Positions 44,968-53,339 of a stretch of 64,000 nucleotides of DNA are shown piece after piece. Position 1 is the stretch's first letter; each line of letters starts with the position of its first letter. A model generated the notes under the pieces. It made no database searches and had not been told where the DNA came from. It worked only from the letters and a program-made list of their open reading frames with translations. The stretch spans positions 55,838 through 119,837 of the forward strand of contig CAZYXZ010000003.1 of assembly GCA_964651395.1 (NCBI GenBank), written 5' to 3'. The position numbers and the translations under genes were made by a program. The stretch is from CAZYXZ01 sp964651395. Its GTDB lineage: Bacteria > Actinomycetota > Actinomycetes > BP-191.

Positions 44968-46811
44968 GTCGTAGGACTCATGTCGACGAAGCGGGAGTAG
45001 TGACCCTGGAAGGCGACGGTCACGGTGTTGGTCGGGCCGTTGCGGTGCTTGGCCACGATGAAGTCGGCCTCGCCGGCGCGCGCCGACTCCCGCTCGAATG
45101 CGTCCTCGCGGTACAGCAGGATCACGACGTCTGCGTCCTGCTCGAGACTGCCTGACTCTCTCAAGTCCGAGAGCTGCGGCTTCTTGTCGGAGCGCTGCTC
45201 AGGGGAACGGTTGAGCTGGCTGATCGCAACGACCGGGACGTCGAGCTCCTTGGCCAGCAGCTTCATCGACCGGGAGATCTCGCTGACCTCCTGCTGGCGG
45301 TTCTCGACGCGCTTCGGTGACGTCATCAGCTGCATGTAGTCGACGACGACGAGCTGGAGGTCGTGACGCTGCTTGAGCCGCCGCGCCTTCGCGCGGATCT
45401 CCATCATCGTGAGGTTCGGCGAGTCGTCGATGAACAGCGGCGCGTTGGCCACCTCGCCCATCCGCCTCGCGAGCCGGCCCCAGTCCTCCTCGCTCATCCG
45501 ACCGGTGCGCATGCTCTGCAGGTGCACGCGCGCCTCGGCGGACAGCAGACGCATGGTGATCTCGAGCTTGCTCATCTCCAGCGAGAAGATGACCGCCGGC
45601 AGCTGGTGCTTGATCGCCGCCGACCGCGCGATGTCGAGACCGAGCGTCGAGTTGTGCGTGGGGATCTTCGTGGGCCCGGCGAGGAACAGGTGGTCGGCGG
45701 CATCGACCTGCACGCACCGCACGGGCACGCTGGGCACCCGCCGGGCTCCCGTGACGAAGACCTCGCTGTCCCCCTCGCCGATCGCATGGTTCGGCGCGCC
45801 CGCGACGCGCAGCGTCGCGGCGATCTCGACCGTCGTGACCACGGCGGCAGCGGTGAAGGGTTCGGCTCGTGCGCCGACCGTGACCAACGCGCGGGCGCGT
45901 CGCCGAGTGTGCGTCGTCGTCAGCCACTGGTGCTGCGCGTCGGCGACGATCGTCGCGCCGTCGGAGAAGGTCAGCTCGAAGCACGCGCGAAGGTGCATGA
46001 CCTCCGTCGCGGCCACCACCCGCGTCGGCTGACCTTCTGAGCCGAGCAGGAAGTCACCGACCTGTACCTCACCCATCGTGGTCCAGCCGGTGGGCGTGGG
46101 CAGCGGAGTGTCGAGGGCCAGCGCCTTACCCACCGCCGGGCGCGCGGCGAGGATGACGAGGTTGCCAGGGTGCAGGCCGTTGGTGAGCTTGTCGAGCTCG
46201 ATGAAGCCGGTCGGTACGCCGGTCATGATGCCGTCGCGCGACTCGATCGACTCGATCTCGTGCAGGGTCGGCTGGAGCAGGTCCTCGAGGCGGATGTAGT
46301 CCTCGCTGGCCCGCCGCTCGGTCACATCGAAGATGGCCTGTTGCGCGCGGTCGACGATGTCGTCGACGTCCTGCCCGCGCCCGGCGAAGCCGAGCTGCAC
46401 GATGCGCGTGCCGGCCTCGACCAGCCGGCGCAGGATCGCCTGCTCGGCCACGATCTTCGCGTAGTAGCCCGCGCTCGCCGCAGTCACGACCGTCGAGACC
46501 AGGGTGTGCAGGTACGGCGCGCCGCCGGCCCGCGCGAGGTCGCCGCGCCGGTTGAGCTCGGCCATCACGGTCACCGCGTCGGCGGGGTCGCCGCGCGCGT
46601 AGAGGTCGAGCGCGGCCTCGTAGATGGTCTGGTGCGCCGGCCGGTAGAAGTCGGTCGGCTTGAGTACCTCGAGGACGTCGCTGATCGCGTCCTTCGACAG
46701 CAGCATCCCGCCGAGCACACCCTGTTCCGCCTCGATGTTCTGAGGGGGCGTGCGCTCGAACTCCGAGGGCGGCGCAGACGACGGGCCCGGCGCGTTGAGG
46801 TCGATGCTCAC
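44964..46811 (-). CDS. dnaB: Replicative DNA helicase DnaB, interrupted by an intein
   Basis: The 615-residue precursor has an N-terminal DnaB domain (EAEQGVLGGMLLSKDAI) and a RecA-like C-terminal domain. Walker A is split by an intein between Lys229 and Ser388 (ARPAVGK, then STLGLDIAR after splicing). Walker B (LVVVDYMQLM) and the C-terminal ISQLNRSPEQR and GSLEQDADVV are intact. The mature helicase would be 457 residues. The 3' end is the attachment point of the Tn7-like element. Usually dnaB lies just after rplI in actinobacteria; here four unrelated genes lie between. Confidence 0.95.
   Translation of the reverse strand: MSIDLNAPGPSSAPPSEFERTPPQNIEAEQGVLGGMLLSKDAISDVLEVLKPTDFYRPAHQTIYEAALDLYARGDPADAVTVMAELNRRGDLARAGGAPYLHTLVSTVVTAASAGYYAKIVAEQAILRRLVEAGTRIVQLGFAGRGQDVDDIVDRAQQAIFDVTERRASEDYIRLEDLLQPTLHEIESIESRDGIMTGVPTGFIELDKLTNGLHPGNLVILAARPAVGKALALDTPLPTPTGWTTMGEVQVGDFLLGSEGQPTRVVAATEVMHLRACFELTFSDGATIVADAQHQWLTTTHTRRRARALVTVGARAEPFTAAAVVTTVEIAATLRVAGAPNHAIGEGDSEVFVTGARRVPSVPVRCVQVDAADHLFLAGPTKIPTHNSTLGLDIARSAAIKHQLPAVIFSLEMSKLEITMRLLSAEARVHLQSMRTGRMSEEDWGRLARRMGEVANAPLFIDDSPNLTMMEIRAKARRLKQRHDLQLVVVDYMQLMTSPKRVENRQQEVSEISRSMKLLAKELDVPVVAISQLNRSPEQRSDKKPQLSDLRESGSLEQDADVVILLYREDAFERESARAGEADFIVAKHRNGPTNTVTVAFQGHYSRFVDMSPTT
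45651..46124 (-). other. Class 3 mini-intein in dnaB (158 aa, no homing endonuclease)
   Basis: The intein begins with Ala (ALALDTPLPTPTGW) and ends THN before Ser388. It lacks the usual Cys/Ser at position 1. The W-C-T features of class 3 inteins are present: Trp in block B (DAQHQW), Cys in block F (PVRCVQVD) and Thr in block G (KIPTHN). About 158 residues leave no room for a LAGLIDADG endonuclease, so it should splice but not home. It sits in the ATP-binding P-loop, a common dnaB insertion point. Confidence 0.88.
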
Positions 46812-47061
46812 GGTCTCGCTCCCCCCTTCGAAATCGTCCTCGAAACAGGATCGAGCGGACCTGTGACAAGACTGCGAGGGGGCAGGCTAAGCAGCGCCGT
46901 GGGTGGGGACAAGGGCGCCGTCCACCGCCACCTGTGCGCAACGTGTGCACGCTCCGGCGCGGCGCTGTGTGCAAGGTGTGCACGCGTTGTGGACGGCGGT
47001 ACGCCGCACCGCGCTGACCTGCGACAAGGAACGCACAGGCTGTGTGTGGAAGAAACTTCGC

Positions 47062-48423
47062 ATGAATCGAGCGCTGAGACCGCTACTCGCCGTCGCGGTC
47101 ATCGCGCTGGCCGTTCCGCTGCCGAAGCTGTCGCGGCAGGCCCACGCTGCGCCGACCCGGGTCCCCATCGCGCAGTTCACCCCGCTGCCGGCCGCCCCGA
47201 CCGTCTCACCCGCCGCGCGCGCGGTCCGCGACCAGCTGCTCGGCGACCACTGGGACGACCCGGCGTACGTGACGCTGCACTGGACCGGCGTGTCGAGCTT
47301 CGTCATCACGATCGGCGGCCACCTGCTGCTCTTCGACGCGTGGGAGATCATCGGCGCGGTCGAGGACTACCTGCCGCTCGGCCGCGAGGAGCTCGCCGCA
47401 CTCGACCCCGAGGCGATCCTCGTCGGGCACGGCCACTTCGACCACGCCGGCGACCTCGGCTACGTCGCCGGCCTCGCCAACGCGGTCGTCGTCGGCAGTG
47501 AGGAAATCTGCACGGTCGGCGAGGAGGGCGCGGCACGCGAGGGCGTGCCCACCGACTTCACCTGCGCGATCACCGGCACGATGACCTCACCGGCACCCGG
47601 TACGGCGGCGCCGCTCAAGCTCTTCGCCGACCTCGACCCGGTGACCGTCCTCCAGCACATCCACTCCAACACCAGCCCACCCGGCGGCGGCAACGAGCTC
47701 GACCCGTACGTGCCGGTCATGGACCCGCAGCCCTACATCGAGCACTTCCAGGACAACCCCGAGGAGCTGGAGCGCTTCCTCGCGCAGCAGAACGAGAGCA
47801 ACCAGGGCGGCACCTGGCTCTACCACTTCCGGATCGGCGACTTCACGCTCGTCGTCGGCGACTCGGCCGGGCCGATCTTCGACCAGCCCGCGGTGCAGCA
47901 GGCGCTCGACGCCTTCCCCGGCTGCATCGACGTGCTGGCCAACGCGATCCTCGGCTTCGACCAGCCGGTCTCCGGCCTGCAGGACCCCCGCCTCTACGTC
48001 CAGTACGGCCACCCGAAGGTCTTCGTCCCGACGCACGGCGACGCGTGGGCGCCGGTCATCTCGGCCGGCCAGGCGGCCTACGCCGACGAGCTGGCCAGCC
48101 AGCTCAACGCGCTGCCCAACCCGCCGGAGATCGACCACCTGCTCGACCCGGCCGACTACCTGAAGGAGCGCGCGTACCGCGTCGCCGACCCGAAGTGGGT
48201 CGCGCCGATGCCCGGCTCGAGCTGCGCCACGGCCGCCGGCGGACCGGCCACACCCGTCGTACCACCGGCGGCCCCGTCCCCTGCACCGGCACCGGGCGGA
48301 CCGCCGATGCCCAGCACCGGTGCGTCGGGTACGACGGCCCTGCTCGGTCTGGCCTGTCTCCTGGTCGCGGGGCTGTTGCTTCAGCGCCGGCGCGCGGTGA
48401 CCACCCAGCAGGCCGACGGATAG
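47062..48423 (+). CDS. Exported MBL-fold hydrolase with MPSTG-type anchor
   Basis: I start at ATG 47062 (453 aa), preceded by GGAAGAAACTTCGC; upstream frame extension lacks signal features. A signal peptide (RPLLAVAVIALAVPLPKL) leads into a metallo-beta-lactamase fold with VGHGHFDHAGD (HxHxDH) and later histidines (HIHS, THGD). A Pro/Ala spacer, MPSTG, a hydrophobic helix and QRRR end the protein, like a sortase signal with Met in place of Leu. Substrate unknown. It is divergent from dnaB across 250 bp. Confidence 0.8.
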   Translation: MNRALRPLLAVAVIALAVPLPKLSRQAHAAPTRVPIAQFTPLPAAPTVSPAARAVRDQLLGDHWDDPAYVTLHWTGVSSFVITIGGHLLLFDAWEIIGAVEDYLPLGREELAALDPEAILVGHGHFDHAGDLGYVAGLANAVVVGSEEICTVGEEGAAREGVPTDFTCAITGTMTSPAPGTAAPLKLFADLDPVTVLQHIHSNTSPPGGGNELDPYVPVMDPQPYIEHFQDNPEELERFLAQQNESNQGGTWLYHFRIGDFTLVVGDSAGPIFDQPAVQQALDAFPGCIDVLANAILGFDQPVSGLQDPRLYVQYGHPKVFVPTHGDAWAPVISAGQAAYADELASQLNALPNPPEIDHLLDPADYLKERAYRVADPKWVAPMPGSSCATAAGGPATPVVPPAAPSPAPAPGGPPMPSTGASGTTALLGLACLLVAGLLLQRRRAVTTQQADG

Positions 48424-49247
48424 ACGACGCCGTCGGCCGTCACGTGCTCGGCGAGCGTCGTCCGTAGCGCCTCGAGCGCGCCGGCCTGCGCATCCGCGTC
48501 GAGGTCGCGGAGCATGAACCGCGCGAAGCCCAGGCCGCTGACGAACCGGTAGGCGTCGTCGAGGTCCCGGCCGAAGTACATGGGCTCGCTGCGCCCGCCC
48601 AGCGCGACGTCACCGAAACCGCCGGCGGTGAGGATCGTCCGCACGCGATCCGGATCGGAGAGCGAGAACGGGCCGGGCGCGTCCGGCGCGGGCGGTGGCA
48701 TCGTGCGGCCCGCGGCGAGCGCCTGGCCGAACGCGAGGAACCAGTCGTTGAGCGGGATCGGCTGCCACACCAGCAGCGAGAGCCGCCCACCCGGCCGCAG
48801 CGCGCGACCGATGTTGCTGAACGCCGCGACCGGGTCGGCGAAGAACATCGCGCCGGTCCGGCTCACCGCGACGTCGTACGACCCCGCGCCGAAATCGTGG
48901 ATCTGCGCATCGGCCTGCAAGTACTCGGTGTTGTCCAGACCCTCCTCGCTCGCGCGCCGCCGGGCGACAGCGAGCATCCGCGACGACAGGTCCACGCCGA
49001 GGACGCGGCCCTCGGCGGCGAGCCGAGCCGCGTCGCGCGTGGTCTGGCCGTTGCCGCAGCCGATGTCCAGGACGCGGTCCGTCGCCTCGATCCTCGCGGC
49101 CGCGAGGAACGGCTCCTGGTAGCGCTGGATGGCGGCGTCGAAGATCCGCTCCTCCTGCGCCCAGTACTCGCCGTCCTCGCCGTCCCAGGCGAGCAAGGCG
49201 TACCCGTTGTCCGGTGCGGTCGGGATGGTGGTGGGGGTGCTCGTCAT
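48381..49247 (-). CDS. SAM-dependent methyltransferase
   Basis: The protein has 288 residues from the ATG at 49247 with GGAGGAGACGCC just upstream. Class I methyltransferase motifs are VLDIGCGNGQTTRDAA (motif I), EGRVLGVDLSSRML (motif II) and GSYDVAVSRTGAMFFADP, with a post-core region LRPGGRLSLLVWQ. The small-molecule substrate is unknown. Its start region overlaps the operators of the divergent padR-family gene, so it is probably repressed by that regulator. It runs 43 bp into the 3' end of the MBL gene. Confidence 0.85.
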   Translation of the reverse strand: MTSTPTTIPTAPDNGYALLAWDGEDGEYWAQEERIFDAAIQRYQEPFLAAARIEATDRVLDIGCGNGQTTRDAARLAAEGRVLGVDLSSRMLAVARRRASEEGLDNTEYLQADAQIHDFGAGSYDVAVSRTGAMFFADPVAAFSNIGRALRPGGRLSLLVWQPIPLNDWFLAFGQALAAGRTMPPPAPDAPGPFSLSDPDRVRTILTAGGFGDVALGGRSEPMYFGRDLDDAYRFVSGLGFARFMLRDLDADAQAGALEALRTTLAEHVTADGVVYPSACWVVTARRR

Positions 49248-49265
49248 GGCGTCTCCTCCGGCTAT

Positions 49266-49302
49266 ACTCCCTTTGGGAGTTATAAATAGTCCCTTTGGGA
49301 GC
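49266..49302. promoter_or_regulatory. Twin palindromic operators for the PadR-family regulator
   Basis: ACTCCCTTTGGGAGT (49266-49280, perfect apart from its central TTT) and AGTCCCTTTGGGAGC (49288-49302) are 22 bp apart, two DNA turns, separated by an A/T-rich TATAAATA. They lie between the divergent methyltransferase and padR starts and probably control both. Confidence 0.75.
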
Positions 49303-49320
49303 AAGAGTCAAGGAGTGCCG

Positions 49321-49956
49321 GTGACCACGACGTCGTACGCGATCCTCGGCCTGCTGGCGATCCAGTCGTGGACGTCGTACGAGCTGGTGCAGCAGGTCGC
49401 GCTGAGCACGCGCCGGATCTGGCCGCGCGCGCAGAGCAAGCTCTACGAGGAGCCGAAGAAGCTCGTCGCGCTCGGCTTCGCCCGCGCCGCCGAGGAGACC
49501 GTCGGCAAGCGCAAGCGGACCCGCTACACGATCACTCCGAAGGGTCGCCGTGCCCTGGCCGCGTGGGTGGCGGAGCCGGGCGCCGGGCCGGAGCTCGAGT
49601 TCGAGCAGCTGCTCAAGATCCACTTCGCGGACAGCGGCACGAAGGCGGACGTGCTGGCCAACCTCGAGGCAGCACGAGCGTGGGCGCACGAGCAGAACGC
49701 CGAGAGCCTCCAGGTGGGGCGCGCGTACCTGGCCGGCGCCGACCCGTTCCCGGGACGCGCGCCGATCAACCAGCTGGTCGGCGGCTTCCTCACGCAGTTC
49801 TACGCACTTGTCGACGACTGGGCCGTCTGGGCGGGCGAGGTCGTGACCGACTGGCCGGACGACGTCACACAAGCCGAGCTCAACCTGCCCGAGCTGGCGG
49901 CCACGGTCCGCGTCGCGGAGCGGATCGCGAGCGGCGCGCCGGGGATGGCATCCTGA
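49321..49956 (+). CDS. PadR-family transcriptional regulator
   Basis: I choose the GTG at 49321 (211 aa), preceded by AAGGAGTGCCG and 18 bp from the second operator; the open frame runs further upstream through the operators. The winged helix is visible: SYAILGLLAIQSWTSYELVQQV, RRIWPRAQSKLYEEPKKLVALGF and TRYTITPKGRRAL. The Vir_C_2/PadR C-terminal helical domain follows. PadR proteins repress detoxification or efflux genes and release on ligand binding; the divergent methyltransferase is the likely target. Confidence 0.88.
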   Translation: MTTTSYAILGLLAIQSWTSYELVQQVALSTRRIWPRAQSKLYEEPKKLVALGFARAAEETVGKRKRTRYTITPKGRRALAAWVAEPGAGPELEFEQLLKIHFADSGTKADVLANLEAARAWAHEQNAESLQVGRAYLAGADPFPGRAPINQLVGGFLTQFYALVDDWAVWAGEVVTDWPDDVTQAELNLPELAATVRVAERIASGAPGMAS

Positions 49957-49961
49957 CGCCC

Positions 49962-50741
49962 ATGGAGATCTCGAACTCAGTAGCCATCGTCACCGGCGGA
50001 GCCTCCGGGCTCGGCGAAGCCACGTCCCGCGCCCTCGCGGCGCAGGGCGCCTTCGTCGTCGTCGCCGACCTGCAGGACGAGCGCGGCGAAGCGCTCGCGA
50101 AGGAGCTCGGCGGCGCGTTCGCGCACACCGACGTCACGTCGACCGAGCAGAACATCGCGACCGTCGACCAGGCGGCCGCCCACGGGCAGCTGCGCATCCT
50201 GGTCAACTGCGCGGGCGTGGGCTCCGCGTCGCGCATCGTCGGCCGCGACGGGAAGTACGAGTCGGCGTTCCCGATCGACCACTTCCGCAAGGTGATCGAG
50301 ATCAACCTGGTCGGGACCTTCGACATGATGCGGCTCGCGGCGACGGCGATGAGCCGGCTCGAGCCGACCAACGCCGACGGCGCGAAGGGCGTGGTGATCA
50401 ACACCGCGTCGGTGGCCGCGTTCGACGGCCAGATCGGGCAGTCGGCGTACACCGCGAGCAAGGCCGGCATCACGGGGCTGACCCTCACCGCGGCGCGCGA
50501 CCTGGCGGCGGTCGGCGTCCGCGTGAACACCATCGCGCCCGGGCTGATCGACACGCCGATCTACGGCAGCGGCGAGGCCTCCGAGGCGTTCAAGGAGGGC
50601 CTGAAGAAGGACGTCGTCTTCCCGAAGCGGCTCGGCGAGGCGACCGAGTTCGCGCAGCTGGTGGTCGCCATGGTCGCGAACGACTACCTCAACGGCGAAG
50701 TCATCCGCCTCGACGGCGCCGCGAGGCTCGCACCCAAGTAG
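49962..50741 (+). CDS. Short-chain dehydrogenase, 3-hydroxyacyl-CoA dehydrogenase type II-like
   Basis: The 259-residue protein begins 5 bp after the padR stop. It has TGGASGLGEAT (NAD-binding), DVTST, NCAGVGSA, and the catalytic Ser-Tyr-Lys set in NTASVAAFDGQIGQSAYTASKAG. Sequence around the active site and PGLIDTPIY matches HSD10-like enzymes that oxidise 3-hydroxyacyl-CoA with NAD+. Neither a lipid-degradation gene nor a steroid gene is adjacent, so the substrate remains a family-level inference. It is convergent with rplI, 18 bp away. Confidence 0.85.
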   Translation: MEISNSVAIVTGGASGLGEATSRALAAQGAFVVVADLQDERGEALAKELGGAFAHTDVTSTEQNIATVDQAAAHGQLRILVNCAGVGSASRIVGRDGKYESAFPIDHFRKVIEINLVGTFDMMRLAATAMSRLEPTNADGAKGVVINTASVAAFDGQIGQSAYTASKAGITGLTLTAARDLAAVGVRVNTIAPGLIDTPIYGSGEASEAFKEGLKKDVVFPKRLGEATEFAQLVVAMVANDYLNGEVIRLDGAARLAPK

Positions 50742-50759
50742 CCCCAGCAGCGTGCGGAG

Positions 50760-51206
50760 CTAGGCGGAGACGACCTCGACGGTGATCTTCGCGTCGACCT
50801 CGGCGTGCACCCGTACGCCGACCGTGTGCGTCCCGAGCGACTTGATCGGCGTCTCGATGTGCACCCGCCGCTTGTCCAGCGCCGGCCCGCCCGAGGACTT
50901 GACCGCGTCGACCACGTCGGAGGCCGTGACCGCACCGAAGAGCCGGCCGCCCGCGCCGGAGCGCATCGGCAGCTTCACGTCGAGCGACTGGAGCTGGGAC
51001 GCGAGGTCCTGCGCCTGGCCGAGGTCGTGCACTTCCCGTACCTCGCGGGCCCGCTTGATCGTGGCGACCTGCTTCTCGGCGCCCTTGGTGGCGACGATCG
51101 CGAAGCCGCGCGGCACGAGGTAGTTGCGGCCGTAGCCGTCCTTGACCTCGACGATCTCGCCGGGCCCACCGAGGCCGGAGACCTCCTGCGTGAGGATCAG
51201 CTTCAT
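50760..51206 (-). CDS. rplI: 50S ribosomal protein L9
   Basis: The 148-residue protein has the L9 signature: MKLILTQEVSGLGGPGEIVEVKDGYGRNYLVPRG, then a long connecting helix and a C-terminal domain ending KITVEVVSA. It binds 23S rRNA at the L1-stalk side of the ribosome. It is last in the rpsF-ssb-rpsR-rplI order; 10 bp separate it from rpsR. Confidence 0.97.
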   Translation of the reverse strand: MKLILTQEVSGLGGPGEIVEVKDGYGRNYLVPRGFAIVATKGAEKQVATIKRAREVREVHDLGQAQDLASQLQSLDVKLPMRSGAGGRLFGAVTASDVVDAVKSSGGPALDKRRVHIETPIKSLGTHTVGVRVHAEVDAKITVEVVSA

Positions 51207-51216
51207 CCCCGCGCCC

Positions 51217-51453
51217 CTATCGGGCGGTGCTGCTGTAGGGCAGCAGCGCCATCTCGCGGGAGTTCTTGACCGCGACGGCGACGTCGCGCTGGTGCTGGCT
51301 GCAGTTGCCGGACACGCGCCGCGCGCGGATCTTGCCGCGGTCGCTGATGAACTTCCGGAGCAGCCCGGTGTCCTTGTAGTCGACGTACGTGATCTTGTCC
51401 TTGCAGAAGACGCAGACCTTGCGCTTCGGCTTGCGGACCGGTGCCTTGGCCAT
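51217..51453 (-). CDS. rpsR: 30S ribosomal protein S18
   Basis: The 78-residue basic protein has KRKVCVFCKDKITYVDYKDTGLLRKF and the S18 core ISDRGKIRARRVSGNCSQHQRDVAVAVKNSREMALLPY. The CVFC and C...H pattern makes this a zinc-ligand-containing (C+) form, the type used when zinc is sufficient. It is 44 bp after ssb. Confidence 0.96.
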   Translation of the reverse strand: MAKAPVRKPKRKVCVFCKDKITYVDYKDTGLLRKFISDRGKIRARRVSGNCSQHQRDVAVAVKNSREMALLPYSSTAR

Positions 51454-51497
51454 CGGGATTCGTCGCTTTCGTCAGTAAGGGGAAGGGATGCGAGCCG

Positions 51498-51977
51498 CTA
51501 GAACGGCGGCTCGTCGGTGCTCGGTACGCCGGCGCCCGCCGTCGCCCACTGGTCCTCGGCCGGAGCCGACGCCGGTGCGCCGCCGAAGCCGCCGCCGCCG
51601 GGTGCCGCACCGCGCTGCTGGCGGTTGACCTTGGCGGTCGCGTACTTCAGCGAGGGACCGATCTCGTCGACCTCGACCTCGTAGACGGTGCGCTTCTCGC
51701 CTTCCTTGGTCTCGTACGAGCGCTGCTTGAGCCGCCCGGTGACGATGACCCGCATGCCGCGCTGGAGCGACTCGGCGACGTTCTCCGCGGCCTGGCGCCA
51801 GATCGAGCAGCGCAGGAACAGGGCGTCGCCGTCGCGCCACTCGTTGGTGGTCTTGTCGAGGAACCGCGGCGTGGAGGCCACGGTGAAGTTGGCCACGGCC
51901 GCCCCGTTGGGGGTGAACCGCAGCTCCGGGTCGTCGGTGAGGTTCCCGACCAGGGTGATCGTCGTGTCGTTGGCCAT
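51498..51977 (-). CDS. ssb: Single-stranded DNA-binding protein
   Basis: The 159-residue protein has an OB fold (ITLVGNLTDDPELRFTPNGAAVANFTVAS; RVIVTGRLKQRSYET), a Gly/Ala-rich linker and the acidic tip DEPPF that recruits partner proteins. It lies between rpsF and rpsR, the common bacterial order. It protects single-stranded DNA in replication and repair. Confidence 0.95.
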   Translation of the reverse strand: MANDTTITLVGNLTDDPELRFTPNGAAVANFTVASTPRFLDKTTNEWRDGDALFLRCSIWRQAAENVAESLQRGMRVIVTGRLKQRSYETKEGEKRTVYEVEVDEIGPSLKYATAKVNRQQRGAAPGGGGFGGAPASAPAEDQWATAGAGVPSTDEPPF

Positions 51978-52073
51978 GTGAGTCCTTTGCCCTTCCGCCC
52001 TAGTCGGGCTGGTGCCGGGCTGCGGCGGGTGCCGGAGCCATGAGGGGAAGGGTTCGTGTCGGGTGTCCGGGGG

Positions 52074-52364
52074 CTAGCGGAGCTCGGGTCGCAGCACCTT
52101 CGTGCGCATGACGACCTCGTTGAGGTTGAGCTGGCGGTCCAGCTCCTTGACGGTCGCCGGCTCGGCCTGGAGGTCGACGACGGCGTAGATGCCTTCCCAC
52201 CGCTTGTCGATCTCGAACGACAGGCGGCGCCGGCCCCAGATGTCGATCTTCTCCACGGTCCCGCCGTCGTCCTTGACGACCTTGAGGAACGTGTCGAGCG
52301 CCGGTCCTACCAAGCGCTCTTCGAGGTCCGGGCTGAGGATGAGCATCAGCTCGTAGTGACGCAA
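52074..52364 (-). CDS. rpsF: 30S ribosomal protein S6
   Basis: I start at the TTG at 52364 (96 aa), because AAGGAGGTGG lies 6 bp upstream and the protein then begins RHYELMLILSPDLEE as in other S6 proteins. The rest matches S6 (TVEKIDIWGRRRLSFEIDKRWEGIYAVVDLQA, NLNEVVMRTKVLRPE). It is the first gene of the ribosomal-ssb unit. The rare start with a near-perfect Shine-Dalgarno may set translation level. Confidence 0.93.
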   Translation of the reverse strand: MRHYELMLILSPDLEERLVGPALDTFLKVVKDDGGTVEKIDIWGRRRLSFEIDKRWEGIYAVVDLQAEPATVKELDRQLNLNEVVMRTKVLRPELR

Positions 52365-52544
52365 AACAGTCCACCTCCTTCGGTCTAAGCGGTCACGGTC
52401 GATCCGTGACAGGAGGCTGTCCGCGTCGCGAACAAGTGCGAAACCTAACACGCGGCCCCCGGGCCGAACGAACCCGAAGACGACAGTAGGGGCCACGTCC
52501 GACAGTCCCCGCCGTACGCCGGACGGGCTGTGGACGGGCGGGCG

Positions 52545-53267
52545 TCAGTCCTTGGCGGTGGGGACGGACAGCAGCACCCGCACCTCGGCCGTGCCCACGC
52601 CCAGCAGCGCGATCACGGCCAGCGCGATGGGCAGGCCGCGCTCCCGGTGGGTCGGCTCGGCACCCTTCAGCCCGCCGAAGCCCAGCTCGAGCGGGGCCGG
52701 GGTCACGGCGGGCTCGACGTGCCGGGTCGGCAGCTGGGTCTGCGGGGTAAGGGGGGCGCTGCGCGACGGCGAGGGCTTCGCGGTCGCCGACGGCGTACGG
52801 CTGGGCGTCCGGGTCGGCGTCGGGGAAGGCGCGACCGAGGGGCTGACCGAGGGCTTGGGCGTCGGCTTCGGGGTCGGCTTCGCGGAGGGACTGGCCGGCG
52901 GCGTCGGCGACGCGGCCCCACGGACGACGACCGTGCCGCTCATGCCCGACCCGGGACCGCCGTGCGTCTGGCAGTAGTAGCCGTAGGTGCCGGGCGACTC
53001 GAACGTGTAGGCGGTGCTCTGCCCCGAGAAGCCGATGCTGTTGTTCTTCGCCCAGTTGTTCGTGGACGCGGTGACCGTGTGGTTGAGCCCGCCGTTGTTG
53101 GTCCAGGTCACCGTGTCGCCGACGTCCACCGTCACCGAGGCCGGCGAGAAGGTGTTGCCACCCGTGGTCTGCACCGCCGCGTCGTCGGCCCACGCGGGCA
53201 GGCCGGCCAGCCCCAGCACCGGCGCGGCGAGCAGCGCGGCGAGGGCGGTCCGGCGTACGGCGGTCAT
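52545..53267 (-). CDS. Exported plastocyanin/azurin-like cupredoxin with TM anchor
   Basis: The 240-residue protein starts at ATG 53267. A signal peptide (RTALAALLAAPVLGLAGLPAWA) precedes a blue-copper domain of about 90 residues with ligands in NHTVTAS (His) and YYCQTHGGPGSGMSG (Cys, His, Met). A Pro/Ser/Thr/Lys-rich linker follows, then a C-terminal membrane helix (LPIALAVIALLGVGTA). It is thus tethered to the outer face of the membrane and may carry electrons or store copper. It is divergent from the aldehyde dehydrogenase gene. Confidence 0.85.
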   Translation of the reverse strand: MTAVRRTALAALLAAPVLGLAGLPAWADDAAVQTTGGNTFSPASVTVDVGDTVTWTNNGGLNHTVTASTNNWAKNNSIGFSGQSTAYTFESPGTYGYYCQTHGGPGSGMSGTVVVRGAASPTPPASPSAKPTPKPTPKPSVSPSVAPSPTPTRTPSRTPSATAKPSPSRSAPLTPQTQLPTRHVEPAVTPAPLELGFGGLKGAEPTHRERGLPIALAVIALLGVGTAEVRVLLSVPTAKD

Positions 53268-53339
53268 GGGGCAAGTGTGGCATCCGGCGGGACCGGCCCG
53301 CTCTGGCACGGGTGCAGGCCCCCGCGTAGCGTTCGAGCC

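Noticed and set aside
17000..45000. CRISPR array or Cas genes that would make the element RNA-guided
   Set aside because: No regularly spaced identical repeats and no Cas motifs are visible; only short TnsB-like motifs recur.
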